A DNA stretch of 31,469 bases from an uncultured Bacteroidales bacterium (GTDB taxonomy: Bacteria; Bacteroidota; Bacteroidia; Bacteroidales; P3), in NCBI GenBank assembly GCA_947174375.1, contig CAMWIS010000004.1, forward strand, positions 1 to 31,469, given 5' to 3'. The notes below the pieces were generated by a model. It made no database searches. It was not told where the DNA came from and saw nothing but the letters and a program-made list of their open reading frames with translations. Each line of letters opens with the position of its first letter. Positions within the stretch are counted from its first letter, which is position 1. Shown piece after piece: positions 1 to 9,199 of the stretch. A program made the translations under genes and the position numbers.

Positions 1-2868
1 AAGGTGGACGAATACGGGATGCGGCAGGAAGTAAAGGTCAGTACGTTGATTCACAGCCTATCAGGTTTGTTGTATATTGACAGCAACGTAAACAAGGGCG
101 GTCGGCTGGATTGTCCGGATTACCCGATTTTCGAGAGTACGATACCGTCTTACGTCTATTATGACGATTCGTATATACAAGGCGGCGCCTACCTCGCCGA
201 CAGTTTTTATTTCCAAGTGGAGCCGTTCCGTTTGTTGCGGCTCAATACGTTTTCGATTGACAGCATCCATTTCGACGGCACGTTGGTGTCGGCCGGCATA
301 TTCCCCGACATAGACGAACGTTTGGTCGTGATGCCCGATTTCTCGCTGGGCTTCAAGACCGTTTCGCCGGAGGACGGTTGGCCGGCTTACGGCGGGCAGG
401 CGCGCTTTACCGACAGCCTGCGTTTGGATAAGAAAGGCTTGGTCGGCAACGGCCGTTTCGACTTCCTGGCCTCGCAAACCCATTCGCACGCCTTTTATTT
501 CCGCCCCAAGGATATGAATATGATTGCGGAGCGGTTCGAGCAGGATATGGAAAAATATCCGGTGCCGGACGGGGTGACCTATCCGTATCTGCGGGCCGAC
601 AGCGTACGTGGCTTTTACGAGGCGGAAACGGCGCAACTGCGTCTGACATCGACCAACCGGCATTCGCTTTACCCGTATTACGAACCCTGGCGGTTCGACG
701 GCATCTATGCGTTCTCGGCCGACGGTACGGAAGCCGACGGCGAGATGGTCTTCGGGCAGGATGCGCGCATCAAGTCGGCCGATTGGCGTTGGGATGACCA
801 TCTGTTCGTGGCCGATGAGGCCGACTTCCAATTGGGCGGTCGCGCCGGCGGTCGGGATGCCTATCTGCTTGCGAAAGGCGTCGGGATAGCCGCCGATGTG
901 GAGGCCAAGACGTTGCAGATGCAGGCTTCGGGTTCCGAAACGCCCGACGAGCCCATTGCCGTCCGTATGCCGGTGCAGGCCTATGAGGCCGAAGCCTATT
1001 ATCTGCATTGGTCGTGGGCGGACGAACAACTGTATTTGGAACAACAGGCCGGGCCCGTCGCGTCAACGGATTTGGCGTCGGAGGAGGCCGAAATCGATTC
1101 GGTCGGCCTGACGCTGCACGCCACGGCCAAGTCGCAGGCGGATTTGAAATTCAATGCGTTGCATTCCACGCTCTATTACAAAGACACGTTGATGGTCTGC
1201 GAGGGCGTCTTCGGGCTGCCGGTGGCCGACGCTTACTGGGTGCCGGCCGAAAACCGCGTCACCGTTCTGCCGAATGGCCGTCTGGAACCGCTTGAAGACG
1301 CGATGCTGTATTTCCCGGAAGAGTCCTACGTATTCCATCAGGTGAACGGGCAGGTAGAATCGGCCTGGCGGTATGAGGCCGACGGTTGGTACACCTACGA
1401 AGCGCCCGGTTTGGAACCGCAGCCCGTCCATTTCGGCCGCATCCACGTGCGTAATGCCGACAGTACGTCCGAAGCCGTTGCGGATTTGGACGAAGAATAT
1501 CTGTTCTTGGACGAAGGCTTCGAGTTTTCGGGCAAGGTGACGGCTTCGGCCAAGGCGGCCGCCGAGCGCGGGAATTCGGATTTGTATTTCGACGGCCTGG
1601 CCGGGCTGCGTTACCGGCTGTCGGATGAAACGGAGGCCGAGGGGGACGATTGGCTGACCAACGCCTTCAAATTCCAAGCCTATCTGAATCCGGAATCCGT
1701 ATTGATACCGGTTACCGACCGCACGAAGAACGGCCGCGGCCGCGCCATGCGGGCCGGCTTCTTTTCCGCTTCGGACGGGCGGCCGCATTTCGTATTCATG
1801 GAACCGCTTTTGTCCAACGAGAAGCCCATTGCCGACGCCGAAGGCTTCCTGTGCTATTCGGCCGAAGACAAGTCCTATATGATATTGGACAGCAACGACC
1901 ACGAGGTGCTGGCCTACGATTTGACCGAGGGTGAGTCGTCGGCCACGGGTGAGTTGCACTTGAATTTGCGGACCGATGAATTGCAGACGGCTTTCTACGG
2001 CCAACTGTTCCAAGAAGGTACGTCCGACGACGATTTGTTCATGCAGGTGGTCTGGAAATTGGATTTCTTTTTCAATCCGGCCTTGTTCAAGCGGATGGCC
2101 GACGAACTCAATAAAAACACGGGCCTGATAGCCGGCAATTTGGCCGACAATCCGATGTTCGACGTCTTCGTACAGGAAACGATGTCGAAGCAGGAGGCCA
2201 CGGCCTTGCGGAACGAGGTGGAGGCTTACGGCGGCATCAACCGCCTCCCGGCCGCCTGGCAGAAAGGTTTGGTGTTCTCCAATATCGGCTTTGAATGGGA
2301 TCCGCGGACGTCTTCCTACCGTTCCACCGGCACGGGCGAACTGTTGACGGTGGGGCCGAACCGCATCAACAAAAAAATGAAGGTCTATGCCCAAATTACG
2401 CGGGGCCGCCGCGGGGATGTCATCAATATATACATAGAAGGTTCGCGCTATAACTGGTATTATTTCAATTACAGCGACCATATCTTGCAGGTGCTTTCTT
2501 CCGACCAGGCCTTCAACGAGGCGATAGACAAAGTCAAGCCCGGCAAGCGGCGTAAGGGAAAATTCCAATACACGCTGTCCACAATGCGAAAAAAGAATAT
2601 CTTTGTAACGGAATTCGAAGACTACGGCGGCGCCGACGAGGCGGAAGAGGAGGTAGCGGAAACGGCTACGGGCTTGGATGACGCGGCCGGTGCGGATTAC
2701 GACGGCTACGACGGTTACGAGGATTGGACGGACGACGAGGGGGAAGACACGGAAATGGAAGAACCGGCCGGAGACGACGGGGCGGAGGAAGAGGCCTCCA
2801 CGGAAGAAGACGTCTATTCGGATGAAGATGACGATTATTGGGACGAGGACGATACGGAGGAAGAATAA
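1..2868 (+). CDS. Large uncharacterised protein, 5'-truncated by the window edge
   Basis: The reading frame is open from base 1. The GTG at position 4 is unlikely to be the true start, because no signal peptide or start context follows it, so this is read as the C-terminal ~955 residues of a longer protein. I recognise no named domain. The visible part is rich in short beta-prone stretches, Tyr, Asp and Gly, has no obvious membrane segment, and repeats a theme of 'YYKDTLMVCEGVF', 'LYFPEESYVF' and 'FHFDG'-like strands, suggesting a large beta-rich, possibly envelope-associated protein; that is inference. The last ~83 residues (nt 2617-2865) are an extremely acidic low-complexity tail with 43 Asp/Glu and no Lys, Arg or His. 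It lies 22 bp upstream of plsY on the same strand and is probably co-transcribed with it. The frame and the coding nature are secure; the function is unknown. Confidence 0.8.
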   Translation, partial: KVDEYGMRQEVKVSTLIHSLSGLLYIDSNVNKGGRLDCPDYPIFESTIPSYVYYDDSYIQGGAYLADSFYFQVEPFRLLRLNTFSIDSIHFDGTLVSAGIFPDIDERLVVMPDFSLGFKTVSPEDGWPAYGGQARFTDSLRLDKKGLVGNGRFDFLASQTHSHAFYFRPKDMNMIAERFEQDMEKYPVPDGVTYPYLRADSVRGFYEAETAQLRLTSTNRHSLYPYYEPWRFDGIYAFSADGTEADGEMVFGQDARIKSADWRWDDHLFVADEADFQLGGRAGGRDAYLLAKGVGIAADVEAKTLQMQASGSETPDEPIAVRMPVQAYEAEAYYLHWSWADEQLYLEQQAGPVASTDLASEEAEIDSVGLTLHATAKSQADLKFNALHSTLYYKDTLMVCEGVFGLPVADAYWVPAENRVTVLPNGRLEPLEDAMLYFPEESYVFHQVNGQVESAWRYEADGWYTYEAPGLEPQPVHFGRIHVRNADSTSEAVADLDEEYLFLDEGFEFSGKVTASAKAAAERGNSDLYFDGLAGLRYRLSDETEAEGDDWLTNAFKFQAYLNPESVLIPVTDRTKNGRGRAMRAGFFSASDGRPHFVFMEPLLSNEKPIADAEGFLCYSAEDKSYMILDSNDHEVLAYDLTEGESSATGELHLNLRTDELQTAFYGQLFQEGTSDDDLFMQVVWKLDFFFNPALFKRMADELNKNTGLIAGNLADNPMFDVFVQETMSKQEATALRNEVEAYGGINRLPAAWQKGLVFSNIGFEWDPRTSSYRSTGTGELLTVGPNRINKKMKVYAQITRGRRGDVINIYIEGSRYNWYYFNYSDHILQVLSSDQAFNEAIDKVKPGKRRKGKFQYTLSTMRKKNIFVTEFEDYGGADEAEEEVAETATGLDDAAGADYDGYDGYEDWTDDEGEDTEMEEPAGDDGAEEEASTEEDVYSDEDDDYWDEDDTEEE

Positions 2869-2890
2869 CGACAAGTAAAAACGACGACCT

Positions 2891-3514
2891 ATGTGGTATA
2901 TGATATTGGGCGTGGTAATCGCCTATCTGTTGGGCAGTATCTCTTTTGCGGTATGGATCGGCCGTATTTTCTATAAGGTCGATGTACGGGAGCATGGTAG
3001 CGGCAATGCCGGCACCACGAATACCATCCGCGTATTGGGCTGGATGCCGGGCTTGTTCGTCTTGCTGTTGGACGCGTTCAAAGGCTGGTTGGCCATCCAT
3101 ATCGGCGACGGCCTCATGCCGGATTGCTATGCCGGTTGGCAGGAATACTATGACGTCCTGTTGGCCGTCAGCGTCCTGCTCGGCCATATCTTCCCGCTGT
3201 TCACGGGCTTCAAGGGCGGCAAGGGCGTGGCCACGATGGTCGGTATCGTCATCGCCCTGTATCCGGAGGCCTTTCTCGGCGCGTTCGCCGTCTTTATGCT
3301 CGTCTTCCTGCTGACGCACTACGTTTCGTTGGCGTCCATCCTGGCGTCCATCGTCTTCCCGGTTTTAGACATCTTCGTCTTTCATCAGGAACACGTGGTA
3401 CTCATGGTATTCGCCATCCTCGTGCCGCTGTTGATTATCCTGACGCACCGTAAGAATATCGGCCGTCTGTTGAGGGGCGAGGAAAGCAAGATGTATATCT
3501 GGAAGAAATCCTAA
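2891..3514 (+). CDS. plsY: Glycerol-3-phosphate acyltransferase PlsY
   Basis: This inner-membrane enzyme transfers the acyl group from acyl-phosphate (made by PlsX) to glycerol-3-phosphate, the first step of phospholipid synthesis. At 207 residues it has the usual family length. The three family motifs are visible: LGSISFA at residues 14-20 within the first membrane helix, HGSGNAGTTNTIRVLG at 35-50 (phosphate-binding loop), and GFKGGKGVATM around 106-116. Hydrophobic helices fill most of the remaining sequence. The ATG is followed at once by a membrane helix, as expected. It sits 22 bp after the large uncharacterised gene. Its TAA stop (3512-3514) overlaps the stop codon of convergent tsaD (3511-3513 on the minus strand) in the four bases CTAA, so there is no room for a dedicated terminator. 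plsX is not in the window. Confidence 0.96.
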   Translation: MWYMILGVVIAYLLGSISFAVWIGRIFYKVDVREHGSGNAGTTNTIRVLGWMPGLFVLLLDAFKGWLAIHIGDGLMPDCYAGWQEYYDVLLAVSVLLGHIFPLFTGFKGGKGVATMVGIVIALYPEAFLGAFAVFMLVFLLTHYVSLASILASIVFPVLDIFVFHQEHVVLMVFAILVPLLIILTHRKNIGRLLRGEESKMYIWKKS

Positions 3515-4527
3515 CGCGCCTGCCGCGTGTAGGGCACGGTGTCCAACGCACAGAAGTCTTTCCGCAACCATTTGAAGTAACCGGCCATGCCGACCATGGC
3601 GGCGTTGTCGGTCGTGTAGGAAAACGGCGGCAGGAACGTGCGCCAACCGCGTTCGCGTCCGCAGGCTTCTATACGGCTTCTCAGCAACGAATTGGCCGAA
3701 ACCCCGCCACCGATGGCGATGTCTTTGATTTTGTGCAGCTCCGCCGCTTTGATGAGTTTGTCCAGCAGCGTATCGACCACGGCCTGTTGAATGCAGGCGC
3801 AGAGGTCGGCTTGGTTCTCGGCGATGAAATCCGGATTCTGCGCCAAGTGGTCGCGTACCAGATAAAGGAACGAAGTCTTGAGCCCGCTGAAACTGTAATT
3901 CAACTCCGGAATGCGCGGTTTGGCCAAACGGAACGCCTTGGGGTTGCCCGTCTGCGCCAAACGGTCGATGACCGGGCCGCCGGGATAGGGCAGGCCCATG
4001 ATTTTGGCCGCCTTGTCGATGGTTTCACCGGCCGCGTCGTCAATCGTCGTGCCCAACGTTTCGAAATGGAACGGGCTGCATACTTTCAGAATCTGCGTAT
4101 GGCCGCCGGACACCAACAGGCAGAGGTACGGAAACTCAGGCACGTCCTTTTGTTCGCCGGGTTGTTTAAGGAAATGCGCCAGCACGTGCGCTTCCAAGTG
4201 GTTGACCGCCACCATCGGGCAGCCCAACGCCCACGCCATGCTTTTGGCGAACGAAACGCCGACGAGCAGCGAGCCCAACAGGCCGGGGCCGCCCGTAAAC
4301 GCAATGGCGTCCAAGTCCGACGCCTTGACGCCGGCCGATTTCAAGGCCGCGTCCACCACGGGCACGATGTTCTCCTGATGCGCGCGCGAGGCCAGTTCCG
4401 GCACCACACCGCCGTACATCTCATGCACTTTCTGCCCCGCAATCATATTGGACAGCACGCGGTCGTTCTCCAAAACGGCCGCCGACGTATCGTCGCAGGA
4501 AGATTCTATGGCAAGGATAAGGGCCAT
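3511..4527 (-). CDS. tsaD: tRNA N6-threonylcarbamoyladenosine transferase TsaD
   Basis: TsaD is the catalytic subunit that transfers the threonylcarbamoyl group from TC-AMP to A37 of ANN-decoding tRNAs, working with TsaB and TsaE in the cytoplasm. The 338-residue protein begins with the ASKHA/Kae1 signature LAIESSCDDTSAAV. It carries the metal-binding motif NHLEAH, with His110 and His114 as the expected ligands, and the later family stretch 'GGGVSANSLLR' close to the C terminus. The ATG at 4525-4527 lies right before the conserved N terminus. It is transcribed away from tamB, a common Bacteroidota arrangement, and converges on plsY with overlapping stops. I saw no clear TAnnTTTG box for its own promoter in the 115 bp upstream. 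Confidence 0.97.
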   Translation of the reverse strand: MALILAIESSCDDTSAAVLENDRVLSNMIAGQKVHEMYGGVVPELASRAHQENIVPVVDAALKSAGVKASDLDAIAFTGGPGLLGSLLVGVSFAKSMAWALGCPMVAVNHLEAHVLAHFLKQPGEQKDVPEFPYLCLLVSGGHTQILKVCSPFHFETLGTTIDDAAGETIDKAAKIMGLPYPGGPVIDRLAQTGNPKAFRLAKPRIPELNYSFSGLKTSFLYLVRDHLAQNPDFIAENQADLCACIQQAVVDTLLDKLIKAAELHKIKDIAIGGGVSANSLLRSRIEACGRERGWRTFLPPFSYTTDNAAMVGMAGYFKWLRKDFCALDTVPYTRQAR

Positions 4528-4546
4528 GCGGTTATCTAAAAAATCG

Positions 4547-4554
4547 TATCTTTG
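4547..4554 (+). promoter_or_regulatory. Bacteroidota -7 promoter box for tamB
   Basis: TATCTTTG is an exact match to the Bacteroidota primary-sigma -7 consensus TAnnTTTG. It stands in the 115-bp gap between divergent tsaD and tamB, 88 bp upstream of the tamB start, implying an 80-nt-class leader. No convincing TTTG/TTG -33 element lies 19-21 bp upstream, so the assignment rests on the -7 box and position. Confidence 0.55.
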
Positions 4555-4642
4555 TATTTTATGTCGCCGAACGGCTACGGATGCGCCAACGGATTGGCGT
4601 ACCGTACTTCCCGGCTAAATATGGATTGCAAAGGTAAGGAAA

Positions 4643-7600
4643 TTGAAAAGAATATTAAAATATGGGGGCGTCTGGCTCAAACGCATCGGCGGATTCCTGT
4701 TGATATTCGTATTGGTGCTTTCCGGATTCCTGCATTCCGTATGGTTTCAGTCGGCCGCGGGCCGGTATGCGGGCGATTTCTGCAGCCGTTGGTCGGGGCT
4801 TGACGTGCATGTCGGGCAATTGCAGTTCAGTTTGTTCAAAAAGGCGGTCAGGGTCTGTGATTTCCGCGTTTTGGATAAACGGGGCGAACCGATGGTCGAG
4901 GCCGAATCGGTCTATCTGTCCTTGCGTAGCTATGTGTTCAAAGGCGTTGACATCGCGGTGCTTTCCGTACAGCGTCCCCGGTTGCATATCATCCGCCGGT
5001 CGGCCGACAGCGTTTCGGATTTCAAGGCCTTGCTCGCGCAATTCGGCACGCTCAAGAAGAACAAAGACAAGCGGAGCGTGACTTCCATCCGGCGCTTGCG
5101 CGTGGAGGAAGGCTTTTTCGTTTATGACAACCGTTCCAAGCCGGTGCGGGACGATGGCCGCATCGATTTCAAGCATATCGAGGTGCCGGTTTTCAACGCG
5201 CGCATCCGCAACCTCCATGTGTTCAACCGTCATGTCTGCGCCCGCGTGCAATCGCTCTCGGCGCGGGAAAAGTGCGGGCTCGACGTGCGGCGTTTGAGCG
5301 GCTGGGTCGGCTTCTTCCCCGACCGCTTGGTATTGCGGGATTTGGACTTGGAAACGTCCGGTTCCCATATCAAAGGGCAGCTGCAATTCAACTACGATTG
5401 CCCGCGGGCGTTCCGCAATTTCGCCCATGCCGTCCGCATGGAGGCCGATGTGGCGAAAGGCTCGCGTTTGGCGACGCAAGACTTGGGCTATTTCGCCAAG
5501 CCTTTGCAGAACTACCGGCAAACCGTCCTGCTCTCCGGTCAGGTCAGCGGGCCGCTCAGCGATATCGCGCTCCGTAACTTAGTCGTGCGTTTCGGGCGGG
5601 AAAGCCGGCTTTCGGCCGATCTTCATTGGCGCGGTTTCCCGGCGCTGCGGGGCGGGGATATCGATTTGCAGCTGACGGAACTCAACGTTACGCGTCAAGA
5701 CCTGCTCGGCATCGAGGATTTCGCTTCGGGGCGCCTGTCGTTGCCGGCTTCTTTGGACGCCTTGGCATACGCCGCGTTGCAGGGCGACTTCAAAGGCGAT
5801 TTGGAAAAATTCAACACCCGTTTGGCGCTCCGTACCAACCTGGGCGACGTGAACGTGGATGTCCGTTCGCAGGACTCGGTGGCGGAACCGCGGTTGAAGG
5901 GTCTGTTGACGGCCTCCGCGCTCAATGTGGGACAGTTGACGGGCCGTTCGGACTTAATCGGAACCGTGGATGCCGATTTGCAGGTGGCGGTCACGGGCGC
6001 GCATTTCGATGAGATGCGTTACGAATTGGACGGCAGGCTGTTCAACTTGAGCCTGAAAGGGTATCCCATCGATACCATCGTGTTGAACGGGCAACTGAGG
6101 AAAAATTATTTCCACGGTTCGGTCGTCAGTGCGGATACGAATCTCAATTTCAGTTTCGACGGTCTGTTGGATTACGAGCAGGCGGAGCCGGTTTCCCGCT
6201 ATATGTTGGATGTGCATAAAATAGACCTGCAGGCCTTGGGCTTCGTCAATGACGAACAGCCGTTCACCGTGGGCGGGCAGGTATCCACCGACTATGTGGG
6301 GCACGGGCTGGACGATTTGTTGGGCAATTTGGGCATCCGTAACCTACAGGTCGAACGCCGCGGTTACACGTTCTATCTGCCGAGCCTCCAGTTGGCCACG
6401 CACGAAACGGATTCGCTGCATAAAACCACGGAGGTTACGTCCGATTTCCTGCGCTTGACGCTCAACGGGCATTATACCATCAGCCGCATCCCGTCCCTAT
6501 ACAAGGATGTGTTGCGTACCTATCTGCCGGGCTTGGGGCTGTTTGAACAGGAGGGTAAATCCGGCCGTGCCAAAGATGCCCAGCGGTTCGACCTGGATTT
6601 GGTGCTGTCCGCCTATCGTTACGGGGGGCAGGTCTATGGCATCAACCGGCTGTTGGAATTGTTCGCGCCGGCCCTTCAGTTGGACGACAGCACGCGCTTG
6701 CACCTGCATTACGATGCGGCCGCGCCGGCTTGCGACCTGCAACTGGATAGCCGTTACATCGGCTTCAAGAACATTCTGTTTACCGACGGCAGCTTGCGTA
6801 TCAAGACGGACGCGGCCACGCATACGCGTTTGGCGGCCTCCGTGGCAGCGTCCACCATCTACCTGAACGACAGTCTTTCGCTCAAGAATTTCCAAACGGA
6901 AGTGGCCTTGGACAGCGGCCGCCGCATTGATTGGCAACTCGCTTGGTTCAATCCCTCCGACAGTACCGGCCGCGCCAAGTCGTCCGGTTATTTGGAAGCC
7001 ACGGTGGATTTGTCCGATTTCCGGGTGTTGCGGCTCCGTTTCGACACCTCGTATTTCGTATTCGCGGGCCATCCGTGGCAGATTTATCCGGACGCTTCGT
7101 GGCTGTGGCGGAAAGGCGAGATGCGTTTTAAAAACGTCGGTGTCCATGCGTTGCAGGAATCCGAATCCATCTTGTTGAACGGCCGTTGGGCGGCCGATAC
7201 GGCGGCTTCGCTCAATCTGGCGTTCCGTTCGTTCGACATGGCCTATCTGTCGCCGTTCACGCGTCAGGTCGGCATGGAAGTGGCCGGCAAAATCAACGGC
7301 TCGTTGCAGGTGCGCGACCCCAGGCAGAGTTTCAATCTCGTGTCGGACATCGAAATAGAAGGCTTGGCCCTCAATGGCGGCGCCTATGGCCGCGGCTTGT
7401 TGAAGGCCGTGTTCAACCGCGAAAGCCGCCGCATCAACGGTCAGTTGACCGTCGGCCCCGATACCGTATCCTATCCGCTGTTGAGCGTCAGCGGTTATTA
7501 TGATTTGAGCCAGAAGTCGGTGGATTTCAGGGGCAAAATGAAGAACCTGCCCGTGCATTTCCTGAGCGGCTATTTCCGCAGTTTCGCTTCGGATTTGGCG

Positions 7601-9199
7601 GGCGAGATGGATGGCACGTTGCGTATCTCCGGGCCGGTCAAACAGATGAAATGGGACTTGCAGGCGGATAGCCGCAACATCGCGATGACGGTTAAAATCC
7701 TGCAAACGCGTTATCAGTTCGGCAATTTCGCGTTGCGGCTGACGGAAAACGAAATCCGGTTCAACAACTCCCGGATGCGGGATGTGCAATACGGCACGCA
7801 GGGCCGTTTGGGCGGGTTGATCCGACACCGTTATTTCAAGGACATGGCCTTGGAACTGCGGTTGGATTTCGAGAAATTCTTGGTGCTGAATACCAATCCG
7901 AGCAAGGATGTGCTTTATTCCGGCCGCGTTTTCGCCACCGGGCGGATCGATATCACCGGGCCGACGAACAACCTCGCCATCGCCGTCAAGGGACGGACGG
8001 AAGAAGACTCCCATATCGATTTCGACCTTTCATCCACCTCCGGGGCTTCGTCCTCCAATTTCATCCGTTTTGAATCCGACAGACCCGTCGATATCGACCC
8101 CTTAAAGGCGTTCTATGCCCGCCGTCAGCAGAAAGTAAGGCGACGCGGTCAGTTGACCTTGGAATTGGCGTTGGAGGTGACGCCCAATCTGGCGGTCGGG
8201 CTCGACATCCGCAATACGACGATCAACGGCCTTTTGAATGCCACGGGCGAGGGCAACCTGCGTCTGTTGGTCGATTCGCGCGGCACCCAGTTGTTCGGCA
8301 CCTACCGTATCTTGGACGGTATGTTCGATTTCTCGATGATGGATTTAATCAACAAACGCTTCAAACTCAAAGAGGGCGGGAGTATCGTTTGGACGGGGCC
8401 GATTACGGACGCGCGCGTTGATGTGGATGCGGTATATACTACAAGGACGAGCCTTTATCCGGTCTTGGCTTCCGCCGGCTCCTCGCTGATAGACGAAAGC
8501 AACCTGCGTAAGAAAGTCGGCGTGGAAAGCATCATCGAATTGGACGGCAACCTGATGAATCCGGATATCAGTTTCGATATCAACCTGCCGAACGTGGAGG
8601 CGGATATCCAAGACCTGTTCTTCAGCTATGTCAACAAGGAAGACGAAGACGAAATGATACGGCAGACGTTTTCGCTGCTGATGCTCAACAGCTTCATGTC
8701 CGTCGGCAACGATCAGGGCGGCGCGATGGCGGGCGGCAACGCGCTGGTGTCTTCATCCGAATTGCTGTTCAACCAGTTCAACAACTTCCTGTCCCGCCTG
8801 TCCACGAATTTCAACGTGGGCATGAATTACACGCCGGCCAGCGAGATGAACGAGTCGGAGTTCCAGGTCATGCTGTCGGGGCAGCTGTTCGACGACCGCC
8901 TGTCGATAGACGGCAATATCGGGGTGTCGGAAAAAGATGCCCAGGCCGCCGCCTCGGTCGTGGGCGACGTCAATATCGAATGGAAATTTACGGAACAGCT
9001 GCGCCTCAAGGCCTTCAACCGTTCTAACGAAAAGAGTCTGAACCAGCCCGACAATACCTATACGCAAGGCTTGGGTGTCATTTTCCGCCGCGATTTCAAT
9101 ACGGCCAAGGAATTGTTCTCGCGCATCGGCCTCACGAAAGAGGAGCGCCGCAAACAGCGTGAAGAGAAGAAAGCGCGTAAACAGGCGGAGAAAAAATAA
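4643..9199 (+). CDS. tamB: Translocation and assembly module TamB (DUF490 family)
   Basis: TamB-type proteins are long beta-helical/AsmA-like proteins anchored in the inner membrane that span the periplasm. They act in outer-membrane protein assembly and/or phospholipid transport; in Bacteroidota the partner is usually a BamA-like TamL, which is not in this window. The 1518-residue product has an N-terminal basic segment and one hydrophobic anchor (about residues 13-32), then repeated beta-strand AsmA-like sequence. Its conserved C-terminal DUF490 region covers roughly 1080-1490, including 'ELDGNLMNPDISFDINLPN' near 1300. The start is TTG at 4643: the frame is closed by TAA at 4616-4618, no ATG or GTG lies between, and AAGGTAAGGA directly precedes it as a plausible ribosome-binding site. 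Its TAA stop (9197-9199) touches the stop of convergent lepB with no spacer. The last residues are strongly basic (Lys/Arg-rich). Confidence 0.92.
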   Translation: MKRILKYGGVWLKRIGGFLLIFVLVLSGFLHSVWFQSAAGRYAGDFCSRWSGLDVHVGQLQFSLFKKAVRVCDFRVLDKRGEPMVEAESVYLSLRSYVFKGVDIAVLSVQRPRLHIIRRSADSVSDFKALLAQFGTLKKNKDKRSVTSIRRLRVEEGFFVYDNRSKPVRDDGRIDFKHIEVPVFNARIRNLHVFNRHVCARVQSLSAREKCGLDVRRLSGWVGFFPDRLVLRDLDLETSGSHIKGQLQFNYDCPRAFRNFAHAVRMEADVAKGSRLATQDLGYFAKPLQNYRQTVLLSGQVSGPLSDIALRNLVVRFGRESRLSADLHWRGFPALRGGDIDLQLTELNVTRQDLLGIEDFASGRLSLPASLDALAYAALQGDFKGDLEKFNTRLALRTNLGDVNVDVRSQDSVAEPRLKGLLTASALNVGQLTGRSDLIGTVDADLQVAVTGAHFDEMRYELDGRLFNLSLKGYPIDTIVLNGQLRKNYFHGSVVSADTNLNFSFDGLLDYEQAEPVSRYMLDVHKIDLQALGFVNDEQPFTVGGQVSTDYVGHGLDDLLGNLGIRNLQVERRGYTFYLPSLQLATHETDSLHKTTEVTSDFLRLTLNGHYTISRIPSLYKDVLRTYLPGLGLFEQEGKSGRAKDAQRFDLDLVLSAYRYGGQVYGINRLLELFAPALQLDDSTRLHLHYDAAAPACDLQLDSRYIGFKNILFTDGSLRIKTDAATHTRLAASVAASTIYLNDSLSLKNFQTEVALDSGRRIDWQLAWFNPSDSTGRAKSSGYLEATVDLSDFRVLRLRFDTSYFVFAGHPWQIYPDASWLWRKGEMRFKNVGVHALQESESILLNGRWAADTAASLNLAFRSFDMAYLSPFTRQVGMEVAGKINGSLQVRDPRQSFNLVSDIEIEGLALNGGAYGRGLLKAVFNRESRRINGQLTVGPDTVSYPLLSVSGYYDLSQKSVDFRGKMKNLPVHFLSGYFRSFASDLAGEMDGTLRISGPVKQMKWDLQADSRNIAMTVKILQTRYQFGNFALRLTENEIRFNNSRMRDVQYGTQGRLGGLIRHRYFKDMALELRLDFEKFLVLNTNPSKDVLYSGRVFATGRIDITGPTNNLAIAVKGRTEEDSHIDFDLSSTSGASSSNFIRFESDRPVDIDPLKAFYARRQQKVRRRGQLTLELALEVTPNLAVGLDIRNTTINGLLNATGEGNLRLLVDSRGTQLFGTYRILDGMFDFSMMDLINKRFKLKEGGSIVWTGPITDARVDVDAVYTTRTSLYPVLASAGSSLIDESNLRKKVGVESIIELDGNLMNPDISFDINLPNVEADIQDLFFSYVNKEDEDEMIRQTFSLLMLNSFMSVGNDQGGAMAGGNALVSSSELLFNQFNNFLSRLSTNFNVGMNYTPASEMNESEFQVMLSGQLFDDRLSIDGNIGVSEKDAQAAASVVGDVNIEWKFTEQLRLKAFNRSNEKSLNQPDNTYTQGLGVIFRRDFNTAKELFSRIGLTKEERRKQREEKKARKQAEKK

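Noticed and set aside
1063..2874. 603-codon minus-strand frame opposite the first gene
   Set aside because: Codon-aligned shadow of the sense frame with the same cause; no plausible protein features.
3385..3400. CACGTG-centred word considered as a parS site
   Set aside because: Only the central six bases match; the flanks do not form the parS palindrome. Other CACGTG words in the window failed likewise, so no parS is claimed.
4552..4803. Short plus-strand frame starting upstream of tamB
   Set aside because: It overlaps the tamB start in another frame, has no family features, and the region is better explained as the tamB promoter and leader.
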